A stretch of DNA of 64,000 nucleotides from Primula veris (lineage: Eukaryota; Streptophyta; Magnoliopsida; Ericales; Primulaceae), in assembly GCA_963682055.1 (NCBI GenBank), contig OY821751.1, forward strand, positions 2,666,001-2,730,000, read 5' to 3'. The position numbers and the translations under genes are program-made. Below the pieces are notes generated by a model. The model ran no database searches and was not told where the DNA came from. It saw only the letters and a program-made list of their open reading frames with translations. Below are positions 10,800 through 23,056 of the stretch, one piece after another. The number at the start of each line of letters is the position of its first letter. The first letter of the stretch is position 1.

Positions 10800-12375
10800 T
10801 GTTGGTTTTTTGGTACTATTTCGAATACGATAAAGAAAAAGGACAATAATATAAAAGACAGGAACGCAATGGAAATAACACTTTATTTCTCACAATTGGA
10901 ATATGAATTACAATTCCTGACTCGTACAGAATTAAATTAAACTGCTGGACTGGTTTCAACACATAAAAACTGCCGGACTGTTTTGTAAATAAAACAAACT
11001 GCCGGACTGTTTTAACAAGAAAAAGAAACTGCCGGACTGTTTTAAGCAAACTGCCGGACTGTTTTAACAAATAAAAAACTGCCGGACTGGTTTTAAACAA
11101 ACTGCCGGACTGGTTTTAACAAATAAAAAACTGCCGGACTGGTTTTGTAAATAAAACAAACTGGACTGGTTTTAACGAATAAAAAAACTGCCCGGACTGT
11201 TATTAAATAAACTGCCCGGACTGTTATGTAAATACTGGAAATTAAATTACAGGAAAGTAAATTACAGAATAGGAAAGACTGAAATGTAAATTACAGAAAC
11301 TAAAGGTACTGGAAAGAAAAATTACAAAAGGGAAACAGTACTGAAATTAAATGGACAGAATAATAAAGGACTGAAAAGTAAATAACAGAAATTAAAAGAA
11401 GAGGCAACTGCTGAGCAGTTTCCCTTAAACAATATTTCCCGAACCACCTTTAAAGGTTTCTGGTTTCGGGACTTTGTTCCCAAGGTACAACTTCTATCTC
11501 AGAGTGGCTCGTATGGAAACCGGCACCGAACCACAGGTCGAGCTGTTGGTGGTGCGGTTCTCTCTCACTAAGTGTATGCTTATGCTGTGAGTTGTGTGTA
11601 TGATGGTGTACTGAAATGAGAGGGGGATGGCTGCCTTATATAGGCTCTACTGAAACCGCAACCATAAATGTTGGTCTTTAATTCTGGGAGTTACACCCCC
11701 AGAATCCGCTCAATCAATTCTGAAACCGCAGCATTTACTCTCATTCATTGCTGACGTTTCTCTTGCTGGAAACTCTAGGGACTCCTTTTGTATTTTATAC
11801 AAAACTCCCTATTCGGGTTTGGACCCAAGACCCGAGACCCGAGACCCGAGACCCGAGACCCGAGACAAATCCCAAATCCCAAATCCCAAATCCCAAATCC
11901 CAAGCCCAAGCCCAAGCCCACGCCCACGCCCACGCCCACGCCCGTGCCCGAGCCCGAGACCCGAGACCCGAGACCCGAGACACGAGACACGAGCGAGCGC
12001 GCGTGTGTGGTACACACTAATACTCTTAGGTGTATGTGGACATGTTAGTTTAATAACTACATGGGTTGGTATGGTATATATATTGTAAGATTAACTCTTA
12101 ATCTTCCAATATGGGATTATACTAAATGGTTTTTCTCATTAACCATTTCGTTTTTCCAGATTTGAGCTTCCGAGGTACCAACTTTGAAGCCACTTTGTAT
12201 TCACACCCATTCTCCGAATAGGTCATGTGATATACCGTTACGAAGCTCGTCACACGGGCTACTCAACCACGTTGATTACGGTATAAACAACTCAGCGCTG
12301 TTACACGAAATAATGACTCGAAGTTGGTCCAGTGACCATTCGGAAACACCCATGTTTTCACATGTTTTTCCAACA
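10800..12375 (-). repeat. 5' LTR of the copia element (1576 bp)
   Basis: Near-identical to the 3' LTR, with an offset of 6840 bases. The two agree except for C11460 and a shorter heptamer array. It should hold the element promoter. In sense direction a TATA-like CTATATAAGG lies near 11637-11646, upstream of the short CTGCCGGACTG-type tandem repeats (about 10940-11225), which would therefore be in the transcribed R/U5 part. Confidence 0.96.
11823..11990. repeat. Heptamer (CCCNNNN)n array in the 5' LTR
   Basis: Same period-7 design as in the 3' LTR but with fewer units and a different unit order: CCCGAGA, CCCAAAT, CCCAAGC, CCCACGC, CCCGTGC, CCCGAGC, CCCGAGA. It lacks most of the CCCAAGA block of the other LTR. 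It is the main difference between the two LTRs. Confidence 0.93.
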
Positions 12376-12380
12376 ATTAT
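12376..12380. repeat. Target site duplication ATTAT (right copy)
   Basis: Exact match to 3955-3959 on the other side of the copia element. Confidence 0.95.
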
Positions 12381-13144
12381 GTTACAAAATTCTTTAATTG
12401 TCATTCAATTGCACTACTTATATCAAACTCTCAAAATTATTATTAGTTTCTTATGCGACATTAGTACAAATGAAAGCTAATTCTCTTAAAACAATTAACA
12501 CGATACGCAAATAAACAATCTGACCTATGAAAAGTCTTTTATATTTATGGCCTTGAGCCATAACATATGCAATAGCCATCAAATTGTTATAATGTGTGAG
12601 AAATTAAATATACACGGTTCATTATCGTTAGTTATTCAAAAAGTCATTCCCATATGATGATGTAAACTTACCTATTAAGTACTTGCTATTTACCATGTAT
12701 TTTGTAACGTGTCTTTACATACTCATTCATAAAAACCTTATGTTACAAACTTTAATACTCATTCAATTACATAATTAATATCAATCTTCATAAACTTTGT
12801 TTAATTAAATATATTTCAATACATATGTCCTATAATTCCATATTATTCAATCATGTCGTCTAAACCATGATACTTGGGCCAATTATAAGCAAGATACAAA
12901 TATCATTTCATTGCAGTAGTGAAAACTAGCGATTACTACTAGTTTAATATCCTTGCTACTATTTCATTTAAGTATTTAACAAATGAGAGCATCCACGTCT
13001 CTTTCCTCAAACCATAATTTTTTCTAAAATTTAATAATTATAGTATAAAAATAACATACATCAGAAATCATATAAATTTTCTAAATTTAAGAAAACGCAA
13101 AATTCACCTCATATATGAGAAATGCATATGATTCCCTATATTAA
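12381..13144. other. AT-rich intergenic DNA, nothing recognised
   Basis: No coding region, RNA gene or transposon end that I can support. Confidence 0.5.
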
Positions 13145-13146
13145 TA

Positions 13147-13367
13147 CTCTAACCGTCCCTAAACAAATGTCCTCTATGAACGAACAATTTTGACCGATAA
13201 TTTTTTCATATTTAGATTGTCGGAAAAAATTATTTCAAAAGTTAATCACGTAGTTTTTTGATATGAAAATTTTTAATTTTTTAATTTTGGTAATTTTGAT
13301 ATGAAAATTTTGATGGTCAAAGTTGCACGTATTTTCGTAGAGGATATTTGTTTAGGAATGGAGGGAG
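13147..13367. mobile_element. Stowaway-like MITE
   Basis: A 221-bp element with inverted ends CTCTAACCGTCCCTAAACAA and (reverse complement of the right end) CTCCCTCCATTCCTAAACAA, flanked by TA on both sides. CTCCCTCC-type ends with a TA duplication are typical of Stowaway (Tc1/mariner) elements. It is non-coding. Confidence 0.8.
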
Positions 13368-13889
13368 TATAATAGTAATAAGTACACATTTTTTTGTGGT
13401 TGTAATATTGCTATAATTATTAAAAGATAATAAAAATAAAAATAATAATGTAGGGTTATTATAAGAAAATTAATAAGGAAGCTGAAATTTGTGTAAATGT
13501 AAACGGTTACTTAAAAGTTATAAAATGTGTTAGATTTGATAAAATGGTTGAGGTAACTGGTACGGATGCTCTGAACGAATAACTACCAGACAATTAAATA
13601 AACTTATTTCTTACTGAACAGTTTCAACCATTTACAATTTATAATTTGCATAATTAGTACCCAATTCAAACAGTAAGGACACTATATGACATGTGAGTTT
13701 TAATAAAGTATGTACTCTTTAACATTTATATAATTCTTGGATTATACCGATATCTTATAATTCCAGGAATGATAGTATGCCATCTTAAACCATGCTAGTA
13801 TATTCTAAGTTGTTAATTTCAGTCACTACACAACATATTACGTGCATAGTATTGGAACGGTTATATCTTAAATTCACATTTGCTATAAT

Positions 13890-14062
13890 CACTCCAAAAC
13901 AGATTATCATCATAGCGTCTGTTGTTAAACCGTTGGAAAATTGAGTATCGTTAAATTTAGCAACATTTTTTGTAGTTAAATTGTTGTTAAATTTAACGAC
14001 ACTCACTTTATCAACAATTTTCAAAAAGTAAATTTTTGCTATTTTAACTTTTTCTTGTAGTG
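13890..14062. mobile_element. CACTA-type MITE, family 2 copy A
   Basis: A 173-bp element starting CACTCCAAAA and ending TTCTTGTAGTG, flanked by the 3-bp duplication AAT (13887-13889 and 14063-14065). The interior has paired words such as TTAAATTTAACGACACTCAC. Related to the element at 26609-26799. A 144-codon minus-strand open frame overlaps it and is spurious. Confidence 0.8.
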
Positions 14063-14065
14063 AAT

Positions 14066-15689
14066 CCAATTTCATGCTCAAATAAATTACGTATAACATC
14101 ATGAGAAAATTAACGTATGCTATTGATATCAAATGTAAGTTAATTACAACGTATATTATTATGTTATACATGTAATTAACATAATAGTTATGACCTTTTT
14201 CTACATATTGATCATACAATATAAGATATAGTGAGTTTGTCGAAACACATTCATTAAGTCATGTCGAAATAACGGTAAATTCGGGACTTTAAAACTTTTA
14301 AAACAGAACTTGATAATTGGGTTCGGACGAATGAGGTAAATCGTCAGGGTAGAGACTTGAGTTTCTCCTACTTAGGCTTTCACTACACTACTTTATGTGT
14401 TGTTTATGCATGTGTATGTGACACAAATGAGATGGTATTGTGTCATTTATATAGATAGGAGAAACACTCGAGACTCTTGATTTATTTTCGATTTCTACCG
14501 TCTATTAAAGTATGATCAATCTCAGCCGTTCATCACGTAATAATGTCTAAATTCTTATAACTCGCACAATTAGTAGCATTAGTTATTAATCTTTTAACTT
14601 ATAGGGTATTTATAGACCATACTAATAAGTTAGAAGTAATTTTATAACTTTGTGGTAATTGTAAATACAATTCTTACAATTAGTTCATAAAAATAGTGCG
14701 GAAACAAAACAAAAATTGTGAGTAAAATTCAGATCCGTTTCTGATGCTCTAAATTTATTATTATTAGGATAGCCCATCTTGAATTTTTTTGAGACATTAG
14801 ATCAAAAAACAATCCAATTCAAATTGTTAACAAAAATTATAGATGGTTATGTGGTCGTTTTTAATAACTAATTTTATTTTTTTATTTTTAACAAATTAAA
14901 ATTTAATAAATTAAAAATAAATTATAAAATACACTAAAAATATGAAAACTTAGCCGTACCTACCCTCAAATTAAATAATAATCAAACCCATATGACAGCA
15001 AAAAACAAATCCGTAAAGTTCTGCATCTTTTGACCGAATAGTTAAGATAACGTATTGATTAAGATAGCTAAGATAACAATATATATATATATATATATAA
15101 ATTAATCGTGTCTCACGTATTACGTGTGTGACAGGCAGTATAATCAAAATATATAAAATAAATATAGTTATGATACAAATATTTGGATAATACAAAAAAA
15201 AATAGTATAAGATGATAAGACTTAAAAGAATGTTTGCTTGTTAAAGAGTTATAAATAGTGTTATTAGTTATTAATTTATATATTTTTTATATGAGTATGC
15301 TATTATTGTAATTAATAAAAAAGAATAGGGTAATTTTGAAAAAAAAATGACTAAATTAGACAGAATCATTTGACTTGAATTGACTTATTATAATAGAAAT
15401 ATATATTATTTGAGTATTTTTTTTATTCAAATAGTTAGCTAACGTGTAAATTGGACATTGAAAGTATGGTTGATTACCAATCAAAAGTTTTATGCCAACC
15501 CTATTAATATTATTTTTATTACTTCGAGGTGGTTAGTATTGGGATCCCCAAAGTAAATACCTACACTAATTTTCTACACCTAACCCTGTATCAAAGAATT
15601 ATCCATATCCATTTGAGTATTTATATAGTTGAATAGAGTATAAAACAAGTTTCATATAGCGATTGAATATATTTGTTTAATTATTTATC
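14066..15689. other. Intergenic DNA with one foldback and simple repeats
   Basis: No gene recognised. A hairpin of about 138 bp at roughly 14349-14486 has arms AGAGACTTGAGTTTCTCCTA and its imperfect reverse complement. A short AT run lies at about 15079-15098. Confidence 0.5.
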
Positions 15690-17275
15690 ATGACATCTTT
15701 ATCACACACATAAAATTTCCCTTAAAAATAGGATTTTTATCACAAGTTTCATATAGCGATTGAATATATTTAATAGGATTTTCAAATTTGGGAATAAGAA
15801 TTAAAAGGGCAGAGACTAGTGCAGTTGGAAAGCGATTACCCTTAAAAATACTTTGAACATTAGTAAGTAAATCCTTTTTTATTATGTCACAGAGCAATCG
15901 ATGTAAAAACTTGATGTAAAAACTTGATATAAAAACCATCCCGTTAGAGAAAATGTGGCTTCCTTTATTTCGTCTTCTGTTGGTACACTACAAAATAATG
16001 TTTGATTTAATGAAAGTCAAAAGCTGTCACAAGGCTGTCACTAATTTAAAAATTTGTCATAAATTTATCACAAATTGACTAAACTGTCACAAAACCGTCA
16101 CAAAAACCGTCGCTAATAAGCTCGTAACAAAAATACCGTCACTAATCCCGTTACGATTTGGGTATTTTTTTTGTAATGGTATCTTTAAAAGCAAAACATT
16201 ATCATTATCACTAACTAAGTTAGGTATATTATGGAGTAAAGAAGGATTGCAAGAGGTTCCACTATTAGTAAATTTCTCTTTAAAAAAATTTTATGCTTCT
16301 CTTTGAATATCCTCAAAATTATTAGTAAAGCTACCATCAACAATTTGAATATTATTAATTCTACTCTTAGTTCTCTTGTGTTTAAGCATGAGATAAAAAA
16401 ATTTAGTGTTTATATCACCTTTCATGAGCCATTTAACCCTACATTTCTTTTTAATGAAAATTTCTTCTTGTAAAAGAAATGAGTTATAATTCTTAAGGGT
16501 CAGGTTATAAGTATCAAGGAAACTGCTACCTAAAGTAACAAGTTGAGATTTAGTGATAAATCTCAGATTCGGCATATTCACCTAATCCTGTCGTTATTTG
16601 AATATTTTTTTTTGTGATAAATAAGTTCATCATTAGCTAGACCCACCTTTTTAAAAACGTTACCAATTTTTTTTTTGTTCCACTCTTTAAGACAGAATTT
16701 AAGCCTTTTTTAGCTTATAAGCAAAAGTATTCATATCTTGAAGATGACAAAAAGGACCAATTACCATCAACAACATTAAAAAAATCATGTATACTTGGGA
16801 CCCTCATAGTTCATAGTAAACAAATTATTCCGAGAAATAAAATCTCTAAAGCATTTTTTGTCCTTAGAGCTCCGAATATGACCTCCTAATTTCTCAGTAT
16901 CCAAACAAATAGTGTTAAAATCCCCTACAACTTACCAAAGGAAGCTAGCTAATTAAGTACAAACTAGACAAATCATCCCATAATTCCCTTCTAGTAATGT
17001 AATCGCACTTGGCATAAACAATAGATAAATCGAAAGAGCCATTTCTACCTAAATCCGAAGTGATAAATTGTGAAGTTTTCTGAACTATATCAAAACACAA
17101 ATTAGAGCTATAAAGGAACCAAATCTTACCACCCTTGCTCTCATTAGAAACAAGGATTATCTATACCTAGCTTCCTAATAATATGAGCTTTTTTACATAA
17201 ACTGATTATTGGTCTTGACATATTGTGTTATCAATACTTCTAATGTTCCATCCAAATGATCTAATTATACATTAA
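15690..17275 (-). mobile_element. L1-like LINE ORF2 remnant (endonuclease and RT parts)
   Basis: Minus-strand translation gives decayed LINE ORF2 pieces in the right order. An APE-type endonuclease comes first (about 17275-16790), with a WNIRS-like start, a KGGKIWFLYSS block and a GFNTICLDTEKLGG block. The endonuclease-RT linker follows (16291-16581), containing KWLMKGDINTKFFYLMLKHK. An RT start comes last (about 15870-15760), containing FPTALVSALLILIPKFENP. Stops and frame shifts interrupt it throughout. A CACTA MITE (15986-16178) is inserted inside. It is a dead relic; the ORF1-like piece at 19.6-19.8 kb may be its upstream part. Confidence 0.8.
15986..16178. mobile_element. CACTA-type MITE, family 1 copy B (inverted)
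   Basis: A 193-bp element, CACTACAAAA to TTTTGTAATG, flanked by the 3-bp duplication GTA (15983-15985 and 16179-16181). It is the reverse orientation of the copy at 3293-3485 and has the same length. It interrupts the LINE relic, so it inserted later than the LINE. Confidence 0.87.
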
Positions 17276-17788
17276 GATTAGTAGGAGTAACTGATTAGTT
17301 GTAAATATTGTAATATTTTACTATGATTGTGTAATGTTTTAAAAATATATATATAATAATATGTGTAAATTAAGTGTTATTATGTAAATTATAGTTTTGT
17401 ACTATTTTACTGGTTTTTGTGTTCATTTTACAGATTAAATTGTGAAACTATGACACGGGACAATCAGGAGAAGTAAAATTGCCCCAAACAAGTCGGACGA
17501 GAATATGCGAAAATAAATAAAGTGCGGACTCAAGACATTTAAATTATAAATTGTGCAATTAAAGGAAAGAAGACGAAATGAACAATAAACTGAAGGGTAA
17601 TTCGTTCCTAACTCCGGGGACTACAAATGCACACACAAAAAAAGGAGACTAAGTCTCCATAACATGGAAGCAAAGTTTTCTAAGCTTACTGACACACGCA
17701 AATAATAAAAGAAAATGAAGCAAAGTCTCAAAATGTCAAAAAAAACATGTGATATATCTCTCATTTATTACTACTGGTATACTATTGC

Positions 17789-18447
17789 TAGGGTGGGAAA
17801 AAAATACCGAAATCCCGACCCGACTCTTGTCCCGACCCGCATCCGATCCGAAATTTTCCGACCTAAGAAGAGTCCCGACTCGACAAACTTCGGGATCGAG
17901 TGACAATTTTGATTTTGTCGGGTGTCCCGACCCGACCCGATTTTTTAATTATTTTTTTATTTTATATTATATATAACATGATCTTTTTTATTTCAACACT
18001 AAAATGTAAATTAATTTAAATCAAATCCTATAATGTTAACTTATCTCATTTAGTATGATAATTGTTGTTTGTGTGAATAAAACTAAATATCAAAAGAATC
18101 TGATAAAAAAAGTATCATTTTTTTATCTACTCCATTATTTGTACTTTCACACTATTTTTTCTACTATATGTTAATTTCTTTTTGCATTTATTAGGAGTGT
18201 TATTTTTAAAATAGGATTATGTTTCGTGTTAATAACATAGTTAGACTTCTCAAATAAAAATTGTTAATAAAAAAGATATGTCGGGAGATTCGGGATAAAA
18301 CTATCCCAACCCTACGGGATCCTGAAAAAGTTGGGTCCCGACTTTTGTCGGATCGGGGTCGGGATTTTTTTTTCACTTTCAAAAGTAATCGGGTCGGGAT
18401 ACGAGTTGAATGTTTACTGGTCGGGTCCTGACCCTAACCCACCCCTA
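17789..18447. mobile_element. hAT-type non-autonomous element
   Basis: A 659-bp element with ends TAGGGTGGG and CCCACCCCTA, bordered by 8-bp repeats ACTATTGC and ACTATTAC (7 of 8 match). Both ends are rich in CCCGACCCGA and TCGGGTCGGG words that fold back on each other. An 8-bp duplication with TAGGG-type ends fits the hAT superfamily. No transposase frame is present. Confidence 0.72.
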
Positions 18448-18455
18448 ACTATTAC

Positions 18456-19620
18456 TATTGATATACGGGATAGACAATAAATTAGTGCATCATGTCTACT
18501 GAAAAATGGTGAGCTTCTTTTGTATATATAGATGCAATGGCAGAAAAGAAAAAAAGGCCATACTGAAAACACTCTAATACTTTGTAAACTTTTCATAATT
18601 TTTCATCCGTTACAATTCACCATTCTCCATCCGAGACGTGTAAATTTTGTATCAACATTCTATCACTGTTTAATTAATATGTTTAAATTTATTATTGTGT
18701 ATTGTTGCTTATTATTATGCTAGCTTAATTTTAATAAATAGTTTAGGCGGTAATGCCCTACTTTTTTGTTAAAACGTTTGTGTTGATGATGATTACGTTC
18801 TTTTAAAGTTATATATTTTGTTTATTTAAATATTGATTAGAAGAAATTCTATCAATAATAATGGTTATTTATTGTTAAGAAAAGTTTGTTTTTATTGTGA
18901 CTTTATAAATTTTTGACTAATTGTCGATAAAATTACTTTTGACACATTTAGTACTTAGTAACAAAACTCTCTAATTTTCGAGCTAGTAACTTTGTTATAT
19001 AATAAAAATAACTCATATTCTACTAATTATTATCATCTGTTTGTAAAAATTATACTGTTTTTACAAGTGTGCATCGTTTAAAAGGGTCATTATTAATATA
19101 AATGTTCTAATAGAAGTGGTGGTTAATACTTTCCCGAAAACTCTTATCTCATAAAACTAAAGATAAATCACTCTTACTCATTAATAAAAATATGTATTTC
19201 GTTCTCTAAATATGAGTTTTGAATATTATAAAAAGGCCCTCTAAGTTACAAAAATTATAAAAAGATTCATAATTGTGAGATTGTTACAGTTTACCCCGTT
19301 AATATTTTATTTTGTTTCGCACCACTTTCATTTTTAAGTATATTATATGGACGATATAATTGGATCATCCCGAGAAAATTATACTCAATTATCACATAAA
19401 ATTAGATTGAAAACTACTAGCTTTCACATTATCAGTTTTATTAAGGTTGTTCTTATCAATGTTGGACAAAATACCAACATTAAGTTTCTGATTATTTGTA
19501 ACTTTTTTTATAAGTAAAAGCTTGATGACCCTGGAAAAAAACAATTTTTGCAACATTTAGGAGAATTCTCATATTCAATTTTTTGTCAATAACCCTCCTC
19601 ATTAGCAGTGGAAATACCTA
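18456..19620. other. AT-rich intergenic DNA, nothing recognised
   Basis: No supportable gene. It may be decayed internal sequence of the LINE whose ORF2 and ORF1 pieces lie on either side, but I see no diagnostic motif. Confidence 0.4.
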
Positions 19621-19621
19621 T

Positions 19622-19840
19622 CTAAGTAAGATCGTTTTTAGGTTGTAACAAATTCATCTCAACACAAATCCTAACATATATAGGTCTAGTATGAGTTAAA
19701 GTGACTAAATCAGAATCTAAAAATGTGTAACTCATAGTATGCACTATATCTTTTAAGTAGGACAAATAGCAGAAATTCATGGCCAACATAGGAAGAATAA
19801 TCCAAACAACAGCAATAGAATATTCAGTTTTATTTACCAA
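19622..19840 (-). pseudogene. LINE ORF1 / DUF4283-like fragment
   Basis: The minus-strand frame contains AVVWIILPMLAMNFCYLSYL and, further on, a RPIYVRICVEMNLL block. This is the layout of the DUF4283 domain of plant LINE ORF1 proteins (hydrophobic WIRLP-like motif, then RxRxARICVE-like motif). It is only about 70 codons and truncated. It lies 2.3 kb upstream, in sense, of the ORF2 relic at 15.7-17.3 kb and could belong to the same insertion. Confidence 0.6.
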
Positions 19841-19958
19841 GAGTTACAAAGTGTAGACTCCAATAATATTAACGAGTCACAAAGCCTATATTCCAATAAT
19901 ATTAGTCTCAACAAGGAAGATTAAAATTAGTTGGATATGATTAACCCCCACTTTTACG

Positions 19959-20104
19959 TTTATTTTTTTAGGGATTCCCATTTCACATTTGTTGTTAGTT
20001 TTTTATTCATGTTTTATACGTTTTGGTTGGGTAGTATCATGTATGTACCCATTGACTCATCAGTCATTAGCACCTTATTTGCTTCCCTATGAATAATTGA
20101 ATAC
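19959..20104. repeat. Direct repeat, copy A (flanks truncated copia)
   Basis: About 146 bp that recurs at 21768-21915 in the same orientation with few differences. It includes the words GGATTCCCATTTCAC and TTGGTTGGGTAGTATCATGT. The truncated copia lies between the two copies. The right copy is about 325 bp upstream of the HD-Zip start codon. Confidence 0.85.
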
Positions 20105-20179
20105 TGTTACGTGACAACTATTAGCAGACTATCCACATAACAATAAATGTATGGAGAAAGGGAAAAATATTCTTATTTA

Positions 20180-21660
20180 AGTATGAATGTGTCTCTCAAA
20201 AGTAAAGCTCTCACCCTTTATATATTCTAGGAGTGGAATAAGTTACATGTATTACCATAATAAAATAAAAGCTAGAAAGCCAAGAGTTTTAAACTTAAAA
20301 TTTATACATAATGTATGTAACCTATACATGAATATGGACAAGCACATAATTTATCACAACACTCTCCCTTGGGTGTCCAAACATCCTGCAAGCTTCCTCG
20401 TCTTCATAAACTCTGATGAGTTGTTGAGTTGCATTTGCTATTGTCAATACATAAAACCTCAAGCCCGAAAAACCCGATGTGGGACAAAAACCGGATCATA
20501 TGACAAAATGGTGTTGTCGAATGAAGTGGGTCGAAATGATATACAAGTGCGTTAATGAACTGATTAGAAAACATGTGTCTCATCAAAAACTTTGCAAGAA
20601 AACTCAGTGGAAAAAAACTTGGTCGAATGACAAAAGAGTACACAACTATCAGTAGTAGCTGGGGAAATAACCATACACGGTGTGTCTCATTAAAACCTTG
20701 TTAGAGAAAACCCTGTGGGACAAAACTCTAATCGAAGGACAAAAGAGTGCACGATGGTTAGAAGTATACAACTGGATACTGCCCATGATTTCGGAAATCA
20801 TAAGTGAGAACGAGATTAGAAATGTGTATCGCGAAAAACCTTGTCAAGGTAAACCCAGTGGGACAAAATTCTTGAACTAAGGACAAAAAGAGTACACAAG
20901 CATTCATCAGGATGCTTGCCCTCACATGCACACAACTGGGTGCGAGAATAATAACTAGTGAGAACGTGCACGCAACAGGGTGCTAAGCATATGTGAGAAT
21001 ACACACAACAGGGTGATAAACATATGTCAGTATACTCCCCCTCACTTGCATTCAACATGGAAACATGTCGTTTAGGAAAGCTCGGAGAGCTTCCTAAGTC
21101 CGATCGCTCTAACATGTTTTTGGAACGAATATTTTGGCAGTGACTTGGTGAACAGGTCTGCATGATTGTTCTCGGATCCAATATGCTTCACTTCAATCAT
21201 TTGAAGCGCTTGTTGTTCATGTGTAAAGAACAATTTTGGCGAGATATGCTTAGTGGCGTCACCTTTGATGTAACCATGTTTCGCTTGATCAATAACAGTG
21301 GTGTTGTCCTCATAAATAACAACTTGTTCATCAGGATCGTAATTTAGATCACATGTACTTCTAATATGGCCAATAACTGCTCGAACCCATACAAACTTTC
21401 TAGTCGCCTCATAGAGCTCGAATAGCTCAGAGTGGTTCGTCGAAGTAGTCACCAAGGTCTGTTTACGATACTTCCATGATATCGTCGTATTTCCAATGGT
21501 AAAGACATAACCAGATTGGGAACGTCCCTTATGCGGGTCTGATAAGTAAGCGGCATCGGCGTAACCGATAAAGGTCGCGTTATTTCGAATGCCAATAAGG
21601 ATAGGCCCACTCGATGATACAAATGGGATAAACAAGCCATTTTTCATTGTACCATTAAGG
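20180..21660 (-). mobile_element. Truncated copia element: RNase H and 3' LTR-like region
   Basis: Minus-strand frame 21072-21647 encodes the C-terminal copia RNase H. A GYADAAYL motif is followed by SGYVFTIGNTTISWKYRKQT and, near the end, EVKHIGSENNHADLFTKSL. It is open from its truncated left end to its natural stop. Just downstream a purine tract (complement of ACTCCCCCTCACT near 21034-21046) precedes LTR-like DNA with three diverged copies of a unit containing a CCCAGTGGGACAAA-like word (about 20590, 20710 and 20850). Everything upstream of RNase H is missing. The copia at 4-12 kb is a different family. Confidence 0.75.
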
Positions 21661-21767
21661 TAATAGAAGAATGTCTTTAAAGCAATTGTCGTGACAGCGT
21701 GTTAGCACGATGTTTTGTCGAACTATATATATATATATTTTTTTTTATAGTAAAATCTGTATTCTCA

Positions 21768-21915
21768 TTTATTTTTTTGTACGGATTCCCATTTCACATA
21801 TGTTGTTAGTTTTGTAGTCATGTTTTATACATTTTGGTTGGGTAGTATCATGTATGTACCCATTGACCCATCAGTCATCAGCACCTTATTTGCTTCACTA
21901 TGAATAATTGAATAC
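21768..21915. repeat. Direct repeat, copy B (upstream of HD-Zip gene)
   Basis: Second copy of the unit at 19959-20104. It may be part of the HD-Zip upstream region. The duplicate copy is separated from it by the truncated copia. Confidence 0.85.
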
Positions 21916-22065
21916 AACTCATTATTGAAAATCAAAAGTTAAAAAGAAAAACTAAATTTTATCATGTGCCTGACACTAAGAATAAAGATTGAAGACCAAA
22001 TACAAGCCCAACTTGATGTCAAAATAAATTAAATAACTTTAAGAGAAAAAAAAAACATTATATAT

Positions 22066-22087
22066 AGTAGTAGTAGTAGTAGTAGTA
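22066..22087. repeat. (AGT)n microsatellite upstream of HD-Zip gene
   Basis: Seven AGT units directly after a TATATAT run, 153 bp before the start codon, probably in the promoter or leader. Confidence 0.9.
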
Positions 22088-22239
22088 TCATAGTATGAGT
22101 AGTGTGTGCATTTCAAACTCATAGTTGTAGTCCCCCAAGGTAAAAATTTAGTTGTAGTCCCCCAATACATTTACTTTACTTTCATATTCATAGTTATCCA
22201 TCCAACTATAGAGAGATAGAGAGTGTACAAAATAGTAGC

Positions 22240-23020
22240 ATGAGCATGGATACTCAGGTTGATGATCAGATGTTACACATTTCTCAGTACTATACTGGCT
22301 TATTTAGTACTTATGAACAGGCACCACAACAAGGTTGGTACTAAATATTATTAATACCCAAAAAAAAAAATATGACTTTTATTTATATTCTTTTGAGGAA
22401 TGATGCATGTACTTCTCTGTGATACAAATCATTTTCAATCAAAATGTTTAAACAAAAACCTAGCTCATGATTATGAGTACAAAAGTATGATTGTGTCATT
22501 CTCATAGTCATGTGGTAGCATATATTTATGTACAAAAGTATGATAGTAGTACATGTTTAACTACAAAACTACAGTGCATGTGTGCACTCATTTGGTATAT
22601 TATGTATTTTACTAAAAGTCATACTCCGATTTTGCATAAAGTTGTTTAGAATGGTTATTTTTATTTAGTTTTTTTTTTCCAAGATGCCACACTAATTAAA
22701 TATATGTCACAGTTGTATAATTTCATTTTCATGGCCATGTAAATTAGCCTTCTCCCACAAAAAAATGCTTTAATATTTTTAGAAACTTGAGAAAACTACT
22801 CCGGTGGCTGATATAATGCCGTGAATAAAACTATCAATATATATATATATATTGCTATAACCGTCTAAATATCTTACTTAAAAACTTCATCCGTTAACGT
22901 GGCGGACTAACTGAACCAATTATAGATTAAATGAAAATATGGTTTCAATATCGAAACAAAATTGATTGGTACACTTAACCCGTCACATCAGCGGGTAAGT
23001 TTTTTTTAGATGATTATATC

Positions 23021-23056
<36 letters not shown>

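Larger units (their letters stand above)
3960..12375 (-). mobile_element. Full-length Ty1/copia LTR retrotransposon
   Basis: An 8.4-kb element in minus orientation, bounded by two LTRs (3960-5590 and 10800-12375) that begin TG and end CA and flanked by ATTAT target duplications. The order in the sense direction is LTR, leader, Gag with zinc knuckle, protease, integrase, reverse transcriptase, RNase H, polypurine tract, LTR. Integrase lies before reverse transcriptase, which defines copia rather than gypsy. Outside a tandem-repeat block the two LTRs differ at one base that I can see (T4620 against C11460), so insertion was recent. Gag and Pol are separated by a frameshift at a nine-base C run, and Pol has one in-frame stop, so this copy looks non-autonomous. 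Confidence 0.97.

Noticed and set aside
13785..14219. 144-codon minus-strand open frame
   Set aside because: It spans a CACTA MITE and flanking AT-rich DNA, with Ile/Tyr/Asn-rich content and no recognisable domain.
20187..20643. Open frames of 122 and 79 codons
   Set aside because: They lie in the LTR-like part of the truncated copia and resemble no protein.
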